NCBI GenBank assembly: GCA_963281255.1
Contig: OY725494.1
Coordinates: forward strand, 4,539,934 to 4,603,933
Origin: Aphrocallistes beatrix
Lineage: Eukaryota; Porifera; Hexactinellida; Sceptrulophora; Aphrocallistidae
Reading direction: 5' to 3'
DNA length: 64,000 nucleotides
The notes beneath the pieces are model-generated. The model ran no database searches. It saw only the letters and a program-made list of their open reading frames with translations, and was not told the origin of the DNA. Shown here one piece after another: positions 30,746-41,592 of this stretch; within the stretch, counting starts at the first letter, position 1, and the number at the start of each line of letters is the position of its first letter. A program made the position numbers and the translations under genes.

Positions 30746-31052
30746 TTTTCTTCAGGTATAGAACGCACTACTGGAACCAAATTTTCTATTAAAATATGAA
30801 AAGCGTCTCCTTATAATCCATGTTTCGTTCAATATTCATTCAATTTTTTATTCCTTGTCCAAGTGTCAACTTCTATCATCCCCAATTATCAGGACAAATT
30901 TCGAAAAATGTGTCATGATTAATTAAGCGGATTAGATATTCATGTATAGTAGCAAGTCGTAATACTACTGAATATATCTCTTTGTACTTCAGATTTATGA
31001 AATTATGCTGAAATAAGTAGAATGGTGGTTGCATTTGATGATGGTGTCAGTA
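30746..31052. other. Intergenic
   Basis: No gene recognised. The right end joins the type A upstream region. Confidence 0.45.
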
Positions 31053-31257
31053 CATGGTTTTATCTAGGATTTCCCAGCCCGGCACTTTTTTGAAGGTGAT
31101 ACAAGTTATATGGCACCCAAACAGGGGTTTATCTTGTAATTCCAGAGGTGATTGCAACCCGGCACCAAAATTGAATCACACTGCAAGCACCTTGGCTCCG
31201 AGGACCACACCAGACTGGCACCTATAAGTGCCGGATGAGCACCTAGATAAACCCCTG
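31053..31257. mobile_element. hAT-type MITE with exact 8-bp duplication
   Basis: 205 bp, ends CATGGTTTTATCTAGG and (inverse) CAGGGGTTTATCTAGG, with CCGGCAC a little further in on both sides. It is flanked by TGTCAGTA on both sides (31045-31052 and 31258-31265). The same promoter segment without the element is present before 28644, 33418, 52704 and 61766. Confidence 0.88.
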
Positions 31258-31266
31258 TGTCAGTAT

Positions 31267-31272
31267 CACGTG
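31267..31272 (+). promoter_or_regulatory. Conserved E-box CACGTG in type A promoter
   Basis: CACGTG in the context GTATCACGTGTCTT, about 175 bases before the ATG at 31444. Equivalent sites are at 33249, 52535 and 61599. An SRE-like TATCTTATATAAG sequence at 31329-31341 may serve as the TATA element. Factor binding is not shown. Confidence 0.5.
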
Positions 31273-31443
31273 TCTTAGTTAGTATCTATAGTAAGTAAAT
31301 TCCCTGCAGGTGATATTGACTTACACTAGTATACGTATATCTTATATAAGTACATTCTCTTTTGGACCACTACATCAATATTCATAGGATGAGCATAGAA
31401 CTACTTAAGAAAGGAATAATCAATTGAGACTTGAATATAAGAA

Positions 31444-32697
31444 ATGGCCGAGGCGAATCTCTCTTCGAATGCATACAACATGAAACTTCGAAACTCAATA
31501 GAGAGATTGGAAAATAATGCTGAAAATCTGAAACAAGAAATAAACGATAAAGTAGACCTTCTCATTGCATCAATCAACAGTCAGAGGAAGAAACTTCTGG
31601 ATCAAGTAGACATCGAACTGGATAAAGCGAGAGAACCGTTGAAGAACGAAAATAAGAATGCAGCTCGAATGGAACTTAAAGAAAGATTGACGAAAGAATT
31701 GGAAGGAGATCTCGCATTGCTTTCAAGACTAACAAGTGAAATCGATGAAGAATTGACTAAGATGGACGTGGACCTACCTAACTTCAGGATACAATGGAAT
31801 CCAAATGTTTTGAGAATCTGTGAAGATGATGAAAATGTTGGAGAGCTGAAGTCATATAAACATTCTCAATTTGAAGCAAGTAAGACTCCACTCTGGTCTA
31901 CACTGAACAGAGGAAAGGCAGATAATGAGGTAGGGGAACCTAAAGCCATAGCAATCGACACAGAAATTTCAAACATTTACGTTGGAGATGCTTCAGCAGG
32001 TAAAATACTTGTAATGGATAGGACGGGGAAATATCTGAACACTCTAACATTCAAAAAACTATCTTCCATTAGCAGAATGGAGATTTGTCAAAGTTTCATT
32101 TACTGTCGATCTAATGCCTTTTGGCATAATACCTTATTCTGGCTAGATAAGAATACTGGTGAACTTTTAAACCAATATAACATTCATGTACCTATTATCG
32201 CCTTCGCAGTAATGCTAGATCGGGTATTCTTTTATGATTTATCTTCCTTTATTTTATTATTGCCTGATCTTACAGAGCATTCCGAGTCAAAAATAATATC
32301 TCCACATTTTAAGAATGGTAGTTCTCGTGTTGAAAACATGCAAAATGTGAATAAGGAATTGGTAATGGTAATATCACAGCCAACAGACTTCCCCATCCAA
32401 ATTTTCGATAAGAATTGCACGTTCTTAAGAGCAATCGCTGGAGACGTTCCTGTGTTGGTTCAGATGACCGACGCGTATATTTGCATTGACGAACATTGGA
32501 ATATCATTCTCTCAACTCTTATTAATGGGAAAGAAATGGTGAATGTCTACGATAAAGAAGGGAAATTCCTAACAAGCATAGGCCAGGAAGGATATGGAAA
32601 CAGTGGAATATATCAGCCTAGAGGTATAGCACTGGATAGAGATGGGAATCTGATTGTGTGCAGCAACAGAAAGGAAAACATCCTACAAGCTTATTAG
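31444..32697 (+). CDS. Coiled-coil / NHL-like propeller protein (417 aa)
   Basis: Starts MAEANLSSNAYNMKLRNSIE. Coiled coil about 15-122, linker with GELKSYKHSQFEAS (one repeat, SQFE variant), propeller about 160-417 ending YQPRGIALDRDGNLIVCSNR and QAY. The second half of the propeller (SQPTDFPIQIFDKNCTFLRA) is almost identical to that of the gene at 41844, while the coil resembles the gene at 61766, a mosaic relationship. No zinc-binding domains. Confidence 0.88.
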   Translation: MAEANLSSNAYNMKLRNSIERLENNAENLKQEINDKVDLLIASINSQRKKLLDQVDIELDKAREPLKNENKNAARMELKERLTKELEGDLALLSRLTSEIDEELTKMDVDLPNFRIQWNPNVLRICEDDENVGELKSYKHSQFEASKTPLWSTLNRGKADNEVGEPKAIAIDTEISNIYVGDASAGKILVMDRTGKYLNTLTFKKLSSISRMEICQSFIYCRSNAFWHNTLFWLDKNTGELLNQYNIHVPIIAFAVMLDRVFFYDLSSFILLLPDLTEHSESKIISPHFKNGSSRVENMQNVNKELVMVISQPTDFPIQIFDKNCTFLRAIAGDVPVLVQMTDAYICIDEHWNIILSTLINGKEMVNVYDKEGKFLTSIGQEGYGNSGIYQPRGIALDRDGNLIVCSNRKENILQAY

Positions 32698-32851
32698 GAT
32701 GACTGATGAACTGAATTTATTAGTGTGCATAGGTAGTTATGTATTAGTTATAGCATAGGTTAGAATCGCTAGATATTCATGTCGTCATATTTGTATGTTG
32801 TTTAGTTACAACTCCTATAGGGAGACTTATAGAACACAGCTTTACTGAATA
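32698..32851. other. Short 3' flank
   Basis: Shared with the flanks after 43259, 54003 and 59067. Confidence 0.5.
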
Positions 32852-33110
32852 CTAAGCATCTCCGAAAACCGGGGCGCCCAGCTCTGGTCCCGAGGTGCCG
32901 CAGTTTTCGGAAGTGCACTGTAACATTTAATCACCCCTCTCTTGATCAAATTAAAACTTCCATCCAAGATTATACAATAATTATGGTGTAAGTATTCTCC
33001 TATCGCCCCTCACCGCCCCTTTGGCACCTAGCGCCTTTTGCTCTCCAAACACCCCCTGGGGGGTGGCAGTGCCCACATTGAGAAGCCCTGAATCTAGACT
33101 ATACTATTCT
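32852..33110. repeat. Flank block A with tiny pogo-type MITE, copy 1
   Basis: Positions 32852-32920 have inverted ends (GCATCTCCGAAAACCG and CAGTTTTCGGAAGTGC) flanked by TA. The following 190 bases contain CCCCCTGGGGGG. The whole block recurs after three other + strand copies (51232, 54186, 59248). Confidence 0.75.
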
Positions 33111-33417
33111 AATCTAGAACTAAGCATGTTTTAGGATTGTAACAGAGCTTAAATCCTGAAATATGATATTATAGTGTTTGCTAGTTCTTCATTGAGTTTT
33201 ATCTGTGTTAAAATAGTTTGTGGCTGAATTTGAGGATCGTGTCAGTATCACGTGTCTTCGTTACCCCATAGTAAATTCCCTACAAATGATTATATTTGAC
33301 TCCTATATGCATATACCTTATACAACAAATACATACACTTTTGTACTTTAATATATGAATAGTCATAGGATGAACTACTTAAGAAAAGAATAATCAATTG
33401 ATACTTGTATATAAGAA
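33111..33417 (+). promoter_or_regulatory. Type A upstream region of NHL-like gene
   Basis: E-box CACGTG at 33249-33254, 164 bases before the end of the leader, followed by the same ACTACTTAAG and AATCAATTGA motifs near the ATG. The minus-strand partner gene that follows flank block A elsewhere is missing here. Confidence 0.55.
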
Positions 33418-34686
33418 ATGGCCGAGGCAAATCCCTATTCGGAAGGAAACAGAAAACTTCGATCTTCAATAGAGAGATTAGAAAATAATGCTGAAAATCT
33501 GAAACAAGAAATAAATGATAAAGTAGACCTTCTCATTGGATCAATCAACAGTCAAAGGAAGAAACTTCTGTCTCAAGTACACAGTGAACTGAGTAAAGCG
33601 AGAGAACCGTTGAAGAACTTTGAGAATAAGAATACAGCTCGAATACAACTTAAAGAAAGATTAGAAAAAGAGTTGGAAGGAGATCTCACATTGCTTTCAA
33701 GTTTGATAAGTGAAATCGATGAAGAATTAAATAAAATGGAAGCAGACCTACCAAACTTCAGGATACAATGGAATTCTAAATTCATCCGATTCTGTGAAGA
33801 CTTTGAAAAGGTTGGAGAGTTTAAAGTAGAGAAACATTCTCGACGTGAAGAAAGTAACACTCCACTCTGGTCTACACTGAACAGAGGAAAGGCAGATAAT
33901 GAGGTAGGGGAACCTAAAGCCATAGCAATCGACACAGAAACTTCAAACATTTTTGTTGGAGATGCTTCAGCAGGTAAAATACTGATAATGGATAGAATGG
34001 GAAAATATTCGGACACTCTAACATTCAAAAAACCATCTTCTCTCAGCAGAATGGAGATTTGTCAAAGTTTCATTTACTGTCGATCTAATGCCTTTTGGCA
34101 TAATACCTTATTCCGGCTAGATAAGAATACTGGTGAACTTTTAAACCAATATAACATTCATGTACCTATTGAAGCCTTCGCAGTGATGCCAGATCGGGTA
34201 TTCTTTTGTTATTTATCTTCAGTTGTTTCATTATTGCCTGATCTGACAGAGCAGATCGAGTCAAAAATAATTTCTCCATATTTTAAGAATGACAGTTCTC
34301 ATGTTGAAAACATGGAAAATGTAAATAAGGAATTGGTAATGGTAATATCACAGCCAACAGACTTCCCTATCCAAATTTTCGATAAGAATTGCACGTTCTT
34401 AAGAGCAATCGCTGGAGACATTCCTGCGTTGTTAAATCCGACCAACGTCTGTATTTGCATTGACAAACATTGGAATATCATTCTCTCTTCTCTTCTCATT
34501 AATGGGAGAAAAATGGCGAATGTCTACAATAAAGAAGGGAAATTTGTAACAAGCATAGGCCGGGGAGGAGGTGAAAGAAAGGGAATCTATCACCCTAGAG
34601 GTATAGCACTGGATAGAGATGGGAATCTGATTGTGTGCAACAACAGAAAGGAAAACATCCTACAAGCTTATAGGATGACTAATTAA
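33418..34686 (+). CDS. Coiled-coil / NHL-like propeller protein (422 aa)
   Basis: Starts MAEANPYSEGNRKLRSSIER, like 28644, but with a single linker repeat (GEFKVEKHSRRE). Coiled coil about 15-125; propeller about 165-418; ends QAYRMTN through the one-base stop shift. Its flanks are copies of those of 28644, so it is a recent tandem duplicate. The middle of its propeller resembles 31444 more than 28644, suggesting exchange among copies. Confidence 0.88.
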   Translation: MAEANPYSEGNRKLRSSIERLENNAENLKQEINDKVDLLIGSINSQRKKLLSQVHSELSKAREPLKNFENKNTARIQLKERLEKELEGDLTLLSSLISEIDEELNKMEADLPNFRIQWNSKFIRFCEDFEKVGEFKVEKHSRREESNTPLWSTLNRGKADNEVGEPKAIAIDTETSNIFVGDASAGKILIMDRMGKYSDTLTFKKPSSLSRMEICQSFIYCRSNAFWHNTLFRLDKNTGELLNQYNIHVPIEAFAVMPDRVFFCYLSSVVSLLPDLTEQIESKIISPYFKNDSSHVENMENVNKELVMVISQPTDFPIQIFDKNCTFLRAIAGDIPALLNPTNVCICIDKHWNIILSSLLINGRKMANVYNKEGKFVTSIGRGGGERKGIYHPRGIALDRDGNLIVCNNRKENILQAYRMTN

Positions 34687-35692
34687 CTGAATTTATTGTG
34701 TGTATAGGCAGATATTAGTTGGTAAACGTTTTGCTATTTATTAGCTAATACTCGTAGTATATAGGTTAGAATATCTAGATAATTCATGTCGTCATATTTG
34801 TATGTTGTTTAGTCATAACTATAGAGATGCTTCTAGAACACAGATTGTATTGAATACTAAATCCTATATATCCCTATAAATGTAAATGATTTTATTAAAA
34901 TTTACGGGTATAATGGGAAACTGCTAATGAGTCACTTGAATCAACTTCTACCTACGTATGTAGCCAATTACGGACCTTGTCTGTGCCTCAGAGTTGGAAT
35001 CCGGTCAACTTTTCTCAACCCAAACTAAAACCTGAACCCGACTCCAACTCTGCGAATTACGGGAATATAAATACAGCGCTTTGGCTATGGCTCCACTAAG
35101 TTTTGACCTCGAGAGACTCTACGTATATAAACCTCGGAAATCAAGTTGGAAAATGACGCTCTTATTTTTAACCACTACTACAACCATTCAATTAGGGAAC
35201 AGAGTAGAATGTGGCATACTCTTGCTTTAATACACTCACAATTGATAGTGATCGTCAATGCTTTTTTAGATCTAATTAAGTGAATCATTTGAAAATAAGA
35301 TTTAAAGCCCTTTGTTAATCTTAAAGGTTTTTTATGTTCTAGAATTGGCATGCTTCCCCACTCCTTTCTTTTTCATTGGAAAGTATATCAGTATTATTTT
35401 TATCCTTGCAACAGAACTTAAATCCTGAAGAATAGTCAATTGATCTTGAATAGACGTATATAAAAATGGTCAGTTCAGTGAATACTCAATTTTTGAGACT
35501 GAAAAATAGTTGTAAGTAATCAATTACTACTTGTAGCGTGGGTTTTACATTTATAAGTACTATGGGAGCAAATTGACTTATAAACGCTTGTTCTTATGTA
35601 TAAAATCTTTTTCTAACCATGGGGTGGTTTTTAAATATGGATTATTCTTTGTATGAAAATTCAGTTCCATGTAATATTCTGTTAATTATATA
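34687..35692. other. 3' flank and NHL upstream block copies
   Basis: No gene. 34687-35060 copies the flank after 28644; 35140-35400 copies the upstream block at 26830. The rest is AT-rich with no recognised structure. Confidence 0.55.
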
Positions 35693-36182
35693 CACTGCCT
35701 GAACAAAAGTATTCGTACACCCCATAATTTCCCATACAAATAGTTATAATACTGATTTATTTAGCGAGTCAATGTATTTAATTGGTAAGAGATACACTTA
35801 ATTTTACTTCAAATTCAAATTCTCCACATTCAAATTACCCACTTTAGTGACTTTATAAGTTTTTAACTTAGTTACTCTTCTTCAAGATTAAGTATTTTCA
35901 GCATTTGCTTTCCTATACCACATGTCGCGAGTGATCACCATTGTATATGATGGCATTGGTGGTATGAGGTGGTACAATTTGAATAATTTTAACCTTGTGG
36001 GAGTGTAAACAAGTTGAAAGATTAAAAAGTGAGTAATTCGAATATGGAGAATTCGAATTTGAAGTTAAATTAAGCGTACATATCTCTTACCAATTAAATA
36101 CCTTGACTAGCTAAATAAATCAGTATTATAACTATTTGTATGGGGAATTATGGGGTGTACGAATACTTTCGTTCAGGCAGTG
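35693..36182. mobile_element. Tc1-like MITE with ~165-bp inverted arms
   Basis: 490 bp, ends CACTGCCTGAACAAAAGTAT and (inverse) CACTGCCTGAACGAAAGTAT, TA on both sides (35691-35692 and 36183-36184). The arms match over about 165 bp with few changes. It lies about 90 bases before the next ATG. Confidence 0.9.
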
Positions 36183-36272
36183 TAGATTATTTAAACAGCC
36201 CATAAGTAATATGATCATTCTCTAATACTTCCATTTATATCACACGCCTTTATTAAATATAATCGATTAAAA

Positions 36273-37541
36273 ATGGCTGAAGCAAATCCTTCTTTGAATA
36301 AGAACTACAGACTTCTTCAAAACCCAATAGAGATGTTAGAAAGTAATGCTGCAATTCTGAAAGAGAAAATTAATGCGAAAGTAGACTCTCTCATTACATC
36401 GATCAACAGTCAGAGGAAGAAACTTCTGGATCAAGTAGACAGTGAATTGCAAAGAGCAAGAGAACCGTTGAAGAACTTTGAGAATAAAAATGCAGCTCGA
36501 ATGCAACTTAAAGAAAGATTGACAAAAGAGTTGGAAGAAGATCTCGCATTGCTTTCAAGACTGATAAGTGAAATCGATGAAGAATTGAATAAGATGGACG
36601 TTGACCTTCCAAACTTCAAAATACATTGGAACCCAAAATTCATTAGATTTTGCGAAGACGTTGAAAAGGTTGGAGTGTTGAAATTATACAAACATTCCCG
36701 CTTTGAAGCAAGTAAGACTCCACTCTGGTCTACACTAAATAGAGGAAAGGCAGATAATGAGGTAGCTGGGCCTAAAGCCATAGCAATCGACACAGAAACT
36801 TCTAAAATTTACGTTGGAGATGCTTCAGCAGGTAAAATACTGATAATGGATAAGACAGGGAAATATCTGAACACTCTAACATTCAAAAAACCATCTACTA
36901 TCAGCAGAATGGTGATCTGTCAAAGTTATATTTACTGTCGGTCTAATACCTTTTATTATAATACCTTATTCCGGCTAGATAAGAATACTGGTAGGCTGTT
37001 AAACCAATATAACAACTTTGTACCTATTGGCGCCTTCACAGCAATTCCAGACCAGGTATTCTTTTGTGATATATCTTCAATTGTCTCATTACTGCCCAAT
37101 CTCACAAAGCAAATTGAGTTTAAAATAATTTCTCCATATTTTAAGAATGGTAGTTCTCATGTTGAAAACATGGAAAATGTAAATAAGGAATTGGTACTAG
37201 TAATAACAGAGCCAACAGACTTCCCTATCCAAATTTTTAATAAGAAAGGAATTTTCTTAAGAGCAATCGCTGGAGACATTCCTGTGTTATCTTATTCGAC
37301 CGACGTGAATATTTGCATTGACGAACATTGGAATATCATTCTCTCAACTCTTATTAATGGGAAAGAAATGGTGAATGTCTACAATAAAGAAGGGAAATTC
37401 CTAACAAGCATAGGCCAGGAAGGAGGTGAAAAAAAGGGAATCTATCATCCAAGAGGTATAGCACTGGATAGAGATGGGAATCTGATTGTGTGCAACAACA
37501 GAAAGGAAAACATCCTACAAGCTTATAAGATGACTAATTAA
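36273..37541 (+). CDS. Coiled-coil / NHL-like propeller protein (422 aa)
   Basis: Starts MAEANPSLNKNYRLLQNPIE. Coiled coil about 15-125, linker GVLKLYKHSRFEAS, propeller about 165-418, ends QAYKMTN (stop-shift form with Lys). The short leader before the ATG fits neither promoter type A nor B; the Tc1-like MITE at 35693 replaces the expected upstream region, so transcription may start in or near the element. Otherwise an intact family member. Confidence 0.86.
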   Translation: MAEANPSLNKNYRLLQNPIEMLESNAAILKEKINAKVDSLITSINSQRKKLLDQVDSELQRAREPLKNFENKNAARMQLKERLTKELEEDLALLSRLISEIDEELNKMDVDLPNFKIHWNPKFIRFCEDVEKVGVLKLYKHSRFEASKTPLWSTLNRGKADNEVAGPKAIAIDTETSKIYVGDASAGKILIMDKTGKYLNTLTFKKPSTISRMVICQSYIYCRSNTFYYNTLFRLDKNTGRLLNQYNNFVPIGAFTAIPDQVFFCDISSIVSLLPNLTKQIEFKIISPYFKNGSSHVENMENVNKELVLVITEPTDFPIQIFNKKGIFLRAIAGDIPVLSYSTDVNICIDEHWNIILSTLINGKEMVNVYNKEGKFLTSIGQEGGEKKGIYHPRGIALDRDGNLIVCNNRKENILQAYKMTN

Positions 37542-37884
37542 CTGGATTTATTAGTGTGCATAGATAGTTATTGTTAAAGTAGTTAGTAAGCGTTTTGCTA
37601 TTTATTAGTAAATACTCGTAGTGTACTTGTATAGGTTAGAATAGCTAGATAATTTACGTCAAGTCATATTTATATGTTGTTTAGTCATGACTCTATAGAG
37701 AGGTTACTAGAACACAGATTATATTGATTACTAAATCCTATATATCCCTATAAAAATAGTAGAATCAACTTCTACCTGCGTATGTAGCCTATTATGGACT
37801 TCAGAGTTGGAATCGAGTCAACTTTTCTGAACCCAAACTAAAACCTGAACCCGACTCCAACTGTGAATTACGAGAATAAAAATA
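37542..37884. other. 3' flank of NHL-like gene
   Basis: No gene. It is a shortened copy of the flank after 28644 and 33418. Confidence 0.5.
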
Positions 37885-38240
37885 CAACGCTTTGGCTATG
37901 GTTCCACTAAGTTCTGAGCTCAGACGAAAATGTCGACTCATAATAGAATTATGACGTCATTGTCACCTTTTTTTATAATGAGAAATTTCAGTTTTTCGAC
38001 TATAACTCAGCCATTTTATGTGATAGAAGTTTGAAATTTTAATAGAATGTGTATACTAACATACTTCACATCTGATGCAACTATCATCAAAAATGATGAC
38101 TCATCACTCTGTTATGACGTCATGAATACACATCAAAATTTAAAAAATTCAAATTTCGTGATTTTAGGTGCGATATTTCGTGCGATAGTAGTACCGACGT
38201 ATTTAGAGATGTCATCTCCCTTAAGAAATTATATTATTGG
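37885..38240. repeat. Dispersed repeat E, copy 2 (inverse)
   Basis: Inverse orientation relative to 13255-13600, with TTATGACGTCAT at both ends of the shared region. A short piece of the same repeat also lies near 35080-35110. Confidence 0.65.
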
Positions 38241-38570
38241 GTTTTAGAATATAAACAATCTTGAAGCACTAAATCTAAGATTAGATTATCAGATAGCAGT
38301 ACAAAAATAACATCTACATAAAAAAGGCAGCATGTTCAATTAAGATTACACAAAAAACAGTACAAATATATGTAACATGAACTATCTAGTCTATACTATC
38401 GTAATCTACAGCCATTTCGATTCAGTTAGTTAGTTATTCTAATCTTGTAGGATATTACAAATTAGTGGAGTCAATTTACATTTGTCCTATGATACCAATA
38501 GATCCATAGAATAGGCATTGAACTAGAACCTATATGAAAAGGACAGTAAATTGATACTTAAAATTTTACA
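38241..38570 (+). promoter_or_regulatory. Type B upstream region of NHL-like gene
   Basis: Shared with the regions before 41844, 55630, 58124 and (minus) 60801: GGAGTCAATTTACATTT, ATAGAATAGGCATTGAACTA, GGACAGTAAATTGAT, then ATGGCTGAGGC. No CACGTG. Confidence 0.5.
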
Positions 38571-39827
38571 ATGGCTGAGGCAAATCCTTCTTTGAATTCA
38601 AAAAACAGAAATAATCAAAACTCAATAGAGATTTTAGAAAATAATGCCAGACAACTGAAACAAGAAATAAACGATAGAGTAGACTCTCTCATTGCATCGA
38701 TTAACAGTCAGAGAAAGGAACTTCTGAATCAAATAGATATCGAACTGAAAATAGCAAGAGAATCGTTGAAGAATTATGAAAAGAATGCAGCTCGAATACA
38801 GCTTGCTGAAGCGAGGGAACGATTGACTAAAGAGTTGGAAGGAGACCATGCATTGCTTTCTAGACTAACAAATGAAATCGATGAGGAATTAGGTAATATG
38901 GAAGTGGACCTACCTTATTTCAAGATACGATGGAACCCAAATTTCATTAGATTCTGTGAAGAGTTTGAAGAGGTTGGAGATTTTATAAAAGAAAAACATT
39001 CGCGACTTGAACTTAGCAACACTCCACTCTGGTCTACACTGAACAGAGGAAAGGCAGATAATGAGGTAGGGGAACCTAAAGCCATAGCAATCGACACAGA
39101 AACTTCAAACATTTACGTTGGAGATGCTTCAGCAGGTAAAATACTTGTAATGGATAAGACGGGGAAATATCTGAATACTCTAACATTCATGAAACCATCT
39201 TCTATTAGCAACATGGTGATTTGTCAAAATCATATTTACTGTCGAACTAATAATTTTCTTCAAACAACGTTATACAAGCTTGACAAGAACACGGGTGAAC
39301 TATTGAGTAAATATTATAATATCTCTGTTATCGATGCCTTCACAGCTTTACCAGACCAGATCTTTCTTTCTGATAGATCTTTATTTACCACATTACTGCC
39401 TGATCTTTCAATATCGAAAAAATCAAAACTAATTTCACCCTACCTTAAGGTTGGAAGCTCTCTTGTTAAGACTATCAAAAATGTAAACGAAGAATTTGTA
39501 ATGGTAATTTCAGAACCAACAGATCATCCTATCCAAATTTTTGATAAGAGTTGCACGTTCTTAAGAGCAATCGCTGAGGACATTCCTTTGTTCACTTATT
39601 CAGCCGAAGTGTATATTTGCATTGACGAACATTGGGATATCATTATCTGTATTTGTGGAGAAAAACTGGTGAATATCTATAATAAGAAAGGAAAATTCTT
39701 AACAAGCGTGGGGCAGGAAGGAGATAGGAACAGTGGAATTTATGATCCTAGAGGTATAGCACTGGGTACAGATGGGAACCTGATTGTGTGTAACAACAGA
39801 TGGAAAAACATCCTACAAGCTTATTAG
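38571..39827 (+). CDS. Coiled-coil / NHL-like propeller protein (418 aa)
   Basis: Starts MAEANPSLNSKNRNNQNSIE. Coiled coil about 15-125 with a small insertion (AEARERLTKELEG); linker GDFIKEKHSRLELS; propeller about 162-418, with a distinct middle (LLSKYYNISVIDAFTALPDQ) and end YDPRGIALGTDGNLIVCNNR. This middle type is shared with 41844 and the broken copy at 55630. Intact, promoter type B. Confidence 0.88.
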   Translation: MAEANPSLNSKNRNNQNSIEILENNARQLKQEINDRVDSLIASINSQRKELLNQIDIELKIARESLKNYEKNAARIQLAEARERLTKELEGDHALLSRLTNEIDEELGNMEVDLPYFKIRWNPNFIRFCEEFEEVGDFIKEKHSRLELSNTPLWSTLNRGKADNEVGEPKAIAIDTETSNIYVGDASAGKILVMDKTGKYLNTLTFMKPSSISNMVICQNHIYCRTNNFLQTTLYKLDKNTGELLSKYYNISVIDAFTALPDQIFLSDRSLFTTLLPDLSISKKSKLISPYLKVGSSLVKTIKNVNEEFVMVISEPTDHPIQIFDKSCTFLRAIAEDIPLFTYSAEVYICIDEHWDIIICICGEKLVNIYNKKGKFLTSVGQEGDRNSGIYDPRGIALGTDGNLIVCNNRWKNILQAY

Positions 39828-40228
39828 GGTGACTAATTAACTGAATTTATTAGTGTGTATAGATAGTTATTAGTTAGCAATTCTAGCTTAGCTCTAGATT
39901 AGAATCATTTTTCATTTTGATCTCCGAGCTTTATTTCTGGTTTAATTCGAATCTGGCTGGTTCCTTCATTGCTTGCAGTTCAATCAACCTAATTTGAAGT
40001 TTAGGGTTTGATTCTAGCTTGTTTAGCTGTAATGCTAAATCCTGGATTCGTTCAAATTACCACTATATAAAGAATATATGATTCAAATTTGGTGCTGTTT
40101 GGTCCAATAGAATTTCTAGGAGCGAGCAGACAGACGGACGGACGTATGTACGGACGTCGCACGCCGATCATGACATAAGTCATCTCCTATACTAGGAGCT
40201 GCACTAAAAATCGACATATTCAGTAGTA
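39828..40228. other. Intergenic
   Basis: No gene. 39915-39940 is an inverse match to a piece near 26785-26810. Confidence 0.45.
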
Positions 40229-40330
40229 CAGTAGAACTCGGTTAGTACGTACTCGGGATAAAACGTACTTCGGCTTAGTACGTACTTATTTCCGCTTCCG
40301 AGAGGGGTGCGTACTAACCGAGTTCTACTG
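40229..40330. mobile_element. Small pogo-type MITE
   Basis: 102 bp, ends CAGTAGAACTCGGTTAGTAC and its inverse, TA on both sides. Confidence 0.85.
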
Positions 40331-40355
40331 TATTATGATTTGCTACTATACATAA

Positions 40356-40794
40356 ATGTAAATCCTTCTTTGAATTCAAAAACATAAATAGTCAAAACTC
40401 AATAGAGATATTAGAAAATAATGCTGGACATCTGAAACGAGAAATAAATGATATAGTAGACTCTCTCATTGAATCGATTAACAGTCAGAGAATAGAACTT
40501 CTGAATCAAGTAGACAGTGAATTTCATAAAGCGAGAGAACCGTTGAAGAACTTTGAGAATAAGAATGCAGCTCGTGTCGAAGCAAGAGAGCGATTGGCTA
40601 AACAGTTGAAAGGAGATCACGAATTGCTTTCTAGACTAACAAGTGAAATCGATGAAGAATTAGATAAGGTGGGAGTAGACCTGCCTAACTTCAAGATACA
40701 ATGGAACCGAATATTCATTGGATTCTGTGAAGACTTTGAAGAAATTGGACAGTTGAAAGTGTTTAGATACGTTAAGTGTTTTGTTCTAGATTAA
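40356..40794 (+). pseudogene. NHL-like gene reduced to its coiled-coil part
   Basis: Nearly identical to the first third of the gene at 41844. The start region has lost the GCTGAGGC stretch, so ATG is followed directly by TAA, and another in-frame stop follows soon after. Homology ends at the linker (GQLKV, about 40758), and the sequence continues with 3'-flank-like DNA. The whole propeller has been deleted. Confidence 0.85.
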
Positions 40795-40872
40795 AATATT
40801 GTGGGTTAGATAGTTCATATAAGCATATTCGTGTATTGTTCAGCTGCTATAGGGTGGTTTATATGACACATA

Positions 40873-40999
40873 CAGGATAACTTTGATTATCCGAACTACC
40901 TGGGGCCGGGCAAGACTGTTTGGACGATGGAAAATTCGGATAATCGAAGTTTCGGAAAAGCTGACTAGTCCTACTGTCCGGATAATCGAGATTCCACTG
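40873..40999. mobile_element. Small pogo-type MITE
   Basis: 127 bp with imperfect inverted ends containing GATTATCCG (left) and CGGATAATC (right), final CCACTG, TA at both borders. Confidence 0.75.
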
Positions 41000-41312
41000 T
41001 ACTACCCTGTAGGTATAAGAGTGAACTTTAATAGATAGTTGAACATATTTTTGATAGGACAACAATAGGAATGCCTTAATCCAAAAAATCTGAAAATTTT
41101 AATTGGAATGTCCATGCACTCTTGCGTTGCCATGGAAACAAAGATTTGAATGTTTAAGCCATAATTATAGCTTAATTAACTCCACATATACCAGGAATGT
41201 GTTGCGCGTCATTTCCTGTTTAAGCCATTTTGGGCGGGGAAGCAATATAAATTTGGAGTCCAGACTATAAATAAAAAATACCCCAAGTAAAAGTGGCATT
41301 AAATATTCAAAT

Positions 41313-41592
41313 CACTCCCCTACCAAAGGTATTCATACACCTCAATATTTTTCATCAAAATAGTTGTAAAGTTGTCGATTTATCAAGTCAACAATGTTTT
41401 ATTTGTAACAAATACGTTAATTTTGACTTTAAATTCGGTTTCTTCACATTCAAATTACTAACCCACATACTATAAGCTCTCAACTCAATTACTCTCCTTC
41501 AGGCACAAATATTTCAACATTTACTACACTGTGCCACATATCATGAATTAATGCCATTATATATGATGGCGTTAGTGGTACAAGGTTCATTT
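41313..41592. mobile_element. Diverged half of a Tc1-like MITE
   Basis: It matches the left half and centre of the element at 35693 (GTATTCATACACC, GATGGCGTTAGTGGTA) with many changes. The right arm is missing and replaced by a CGGTTTAACAGG-type fragment similar to 23740-23865. Confidence 0.6.

Noticed and set aside
38047..38247. 66-aa frame within dispersed repeat E
   Set aside because: The frame is not preserved in the other copy at 13255.
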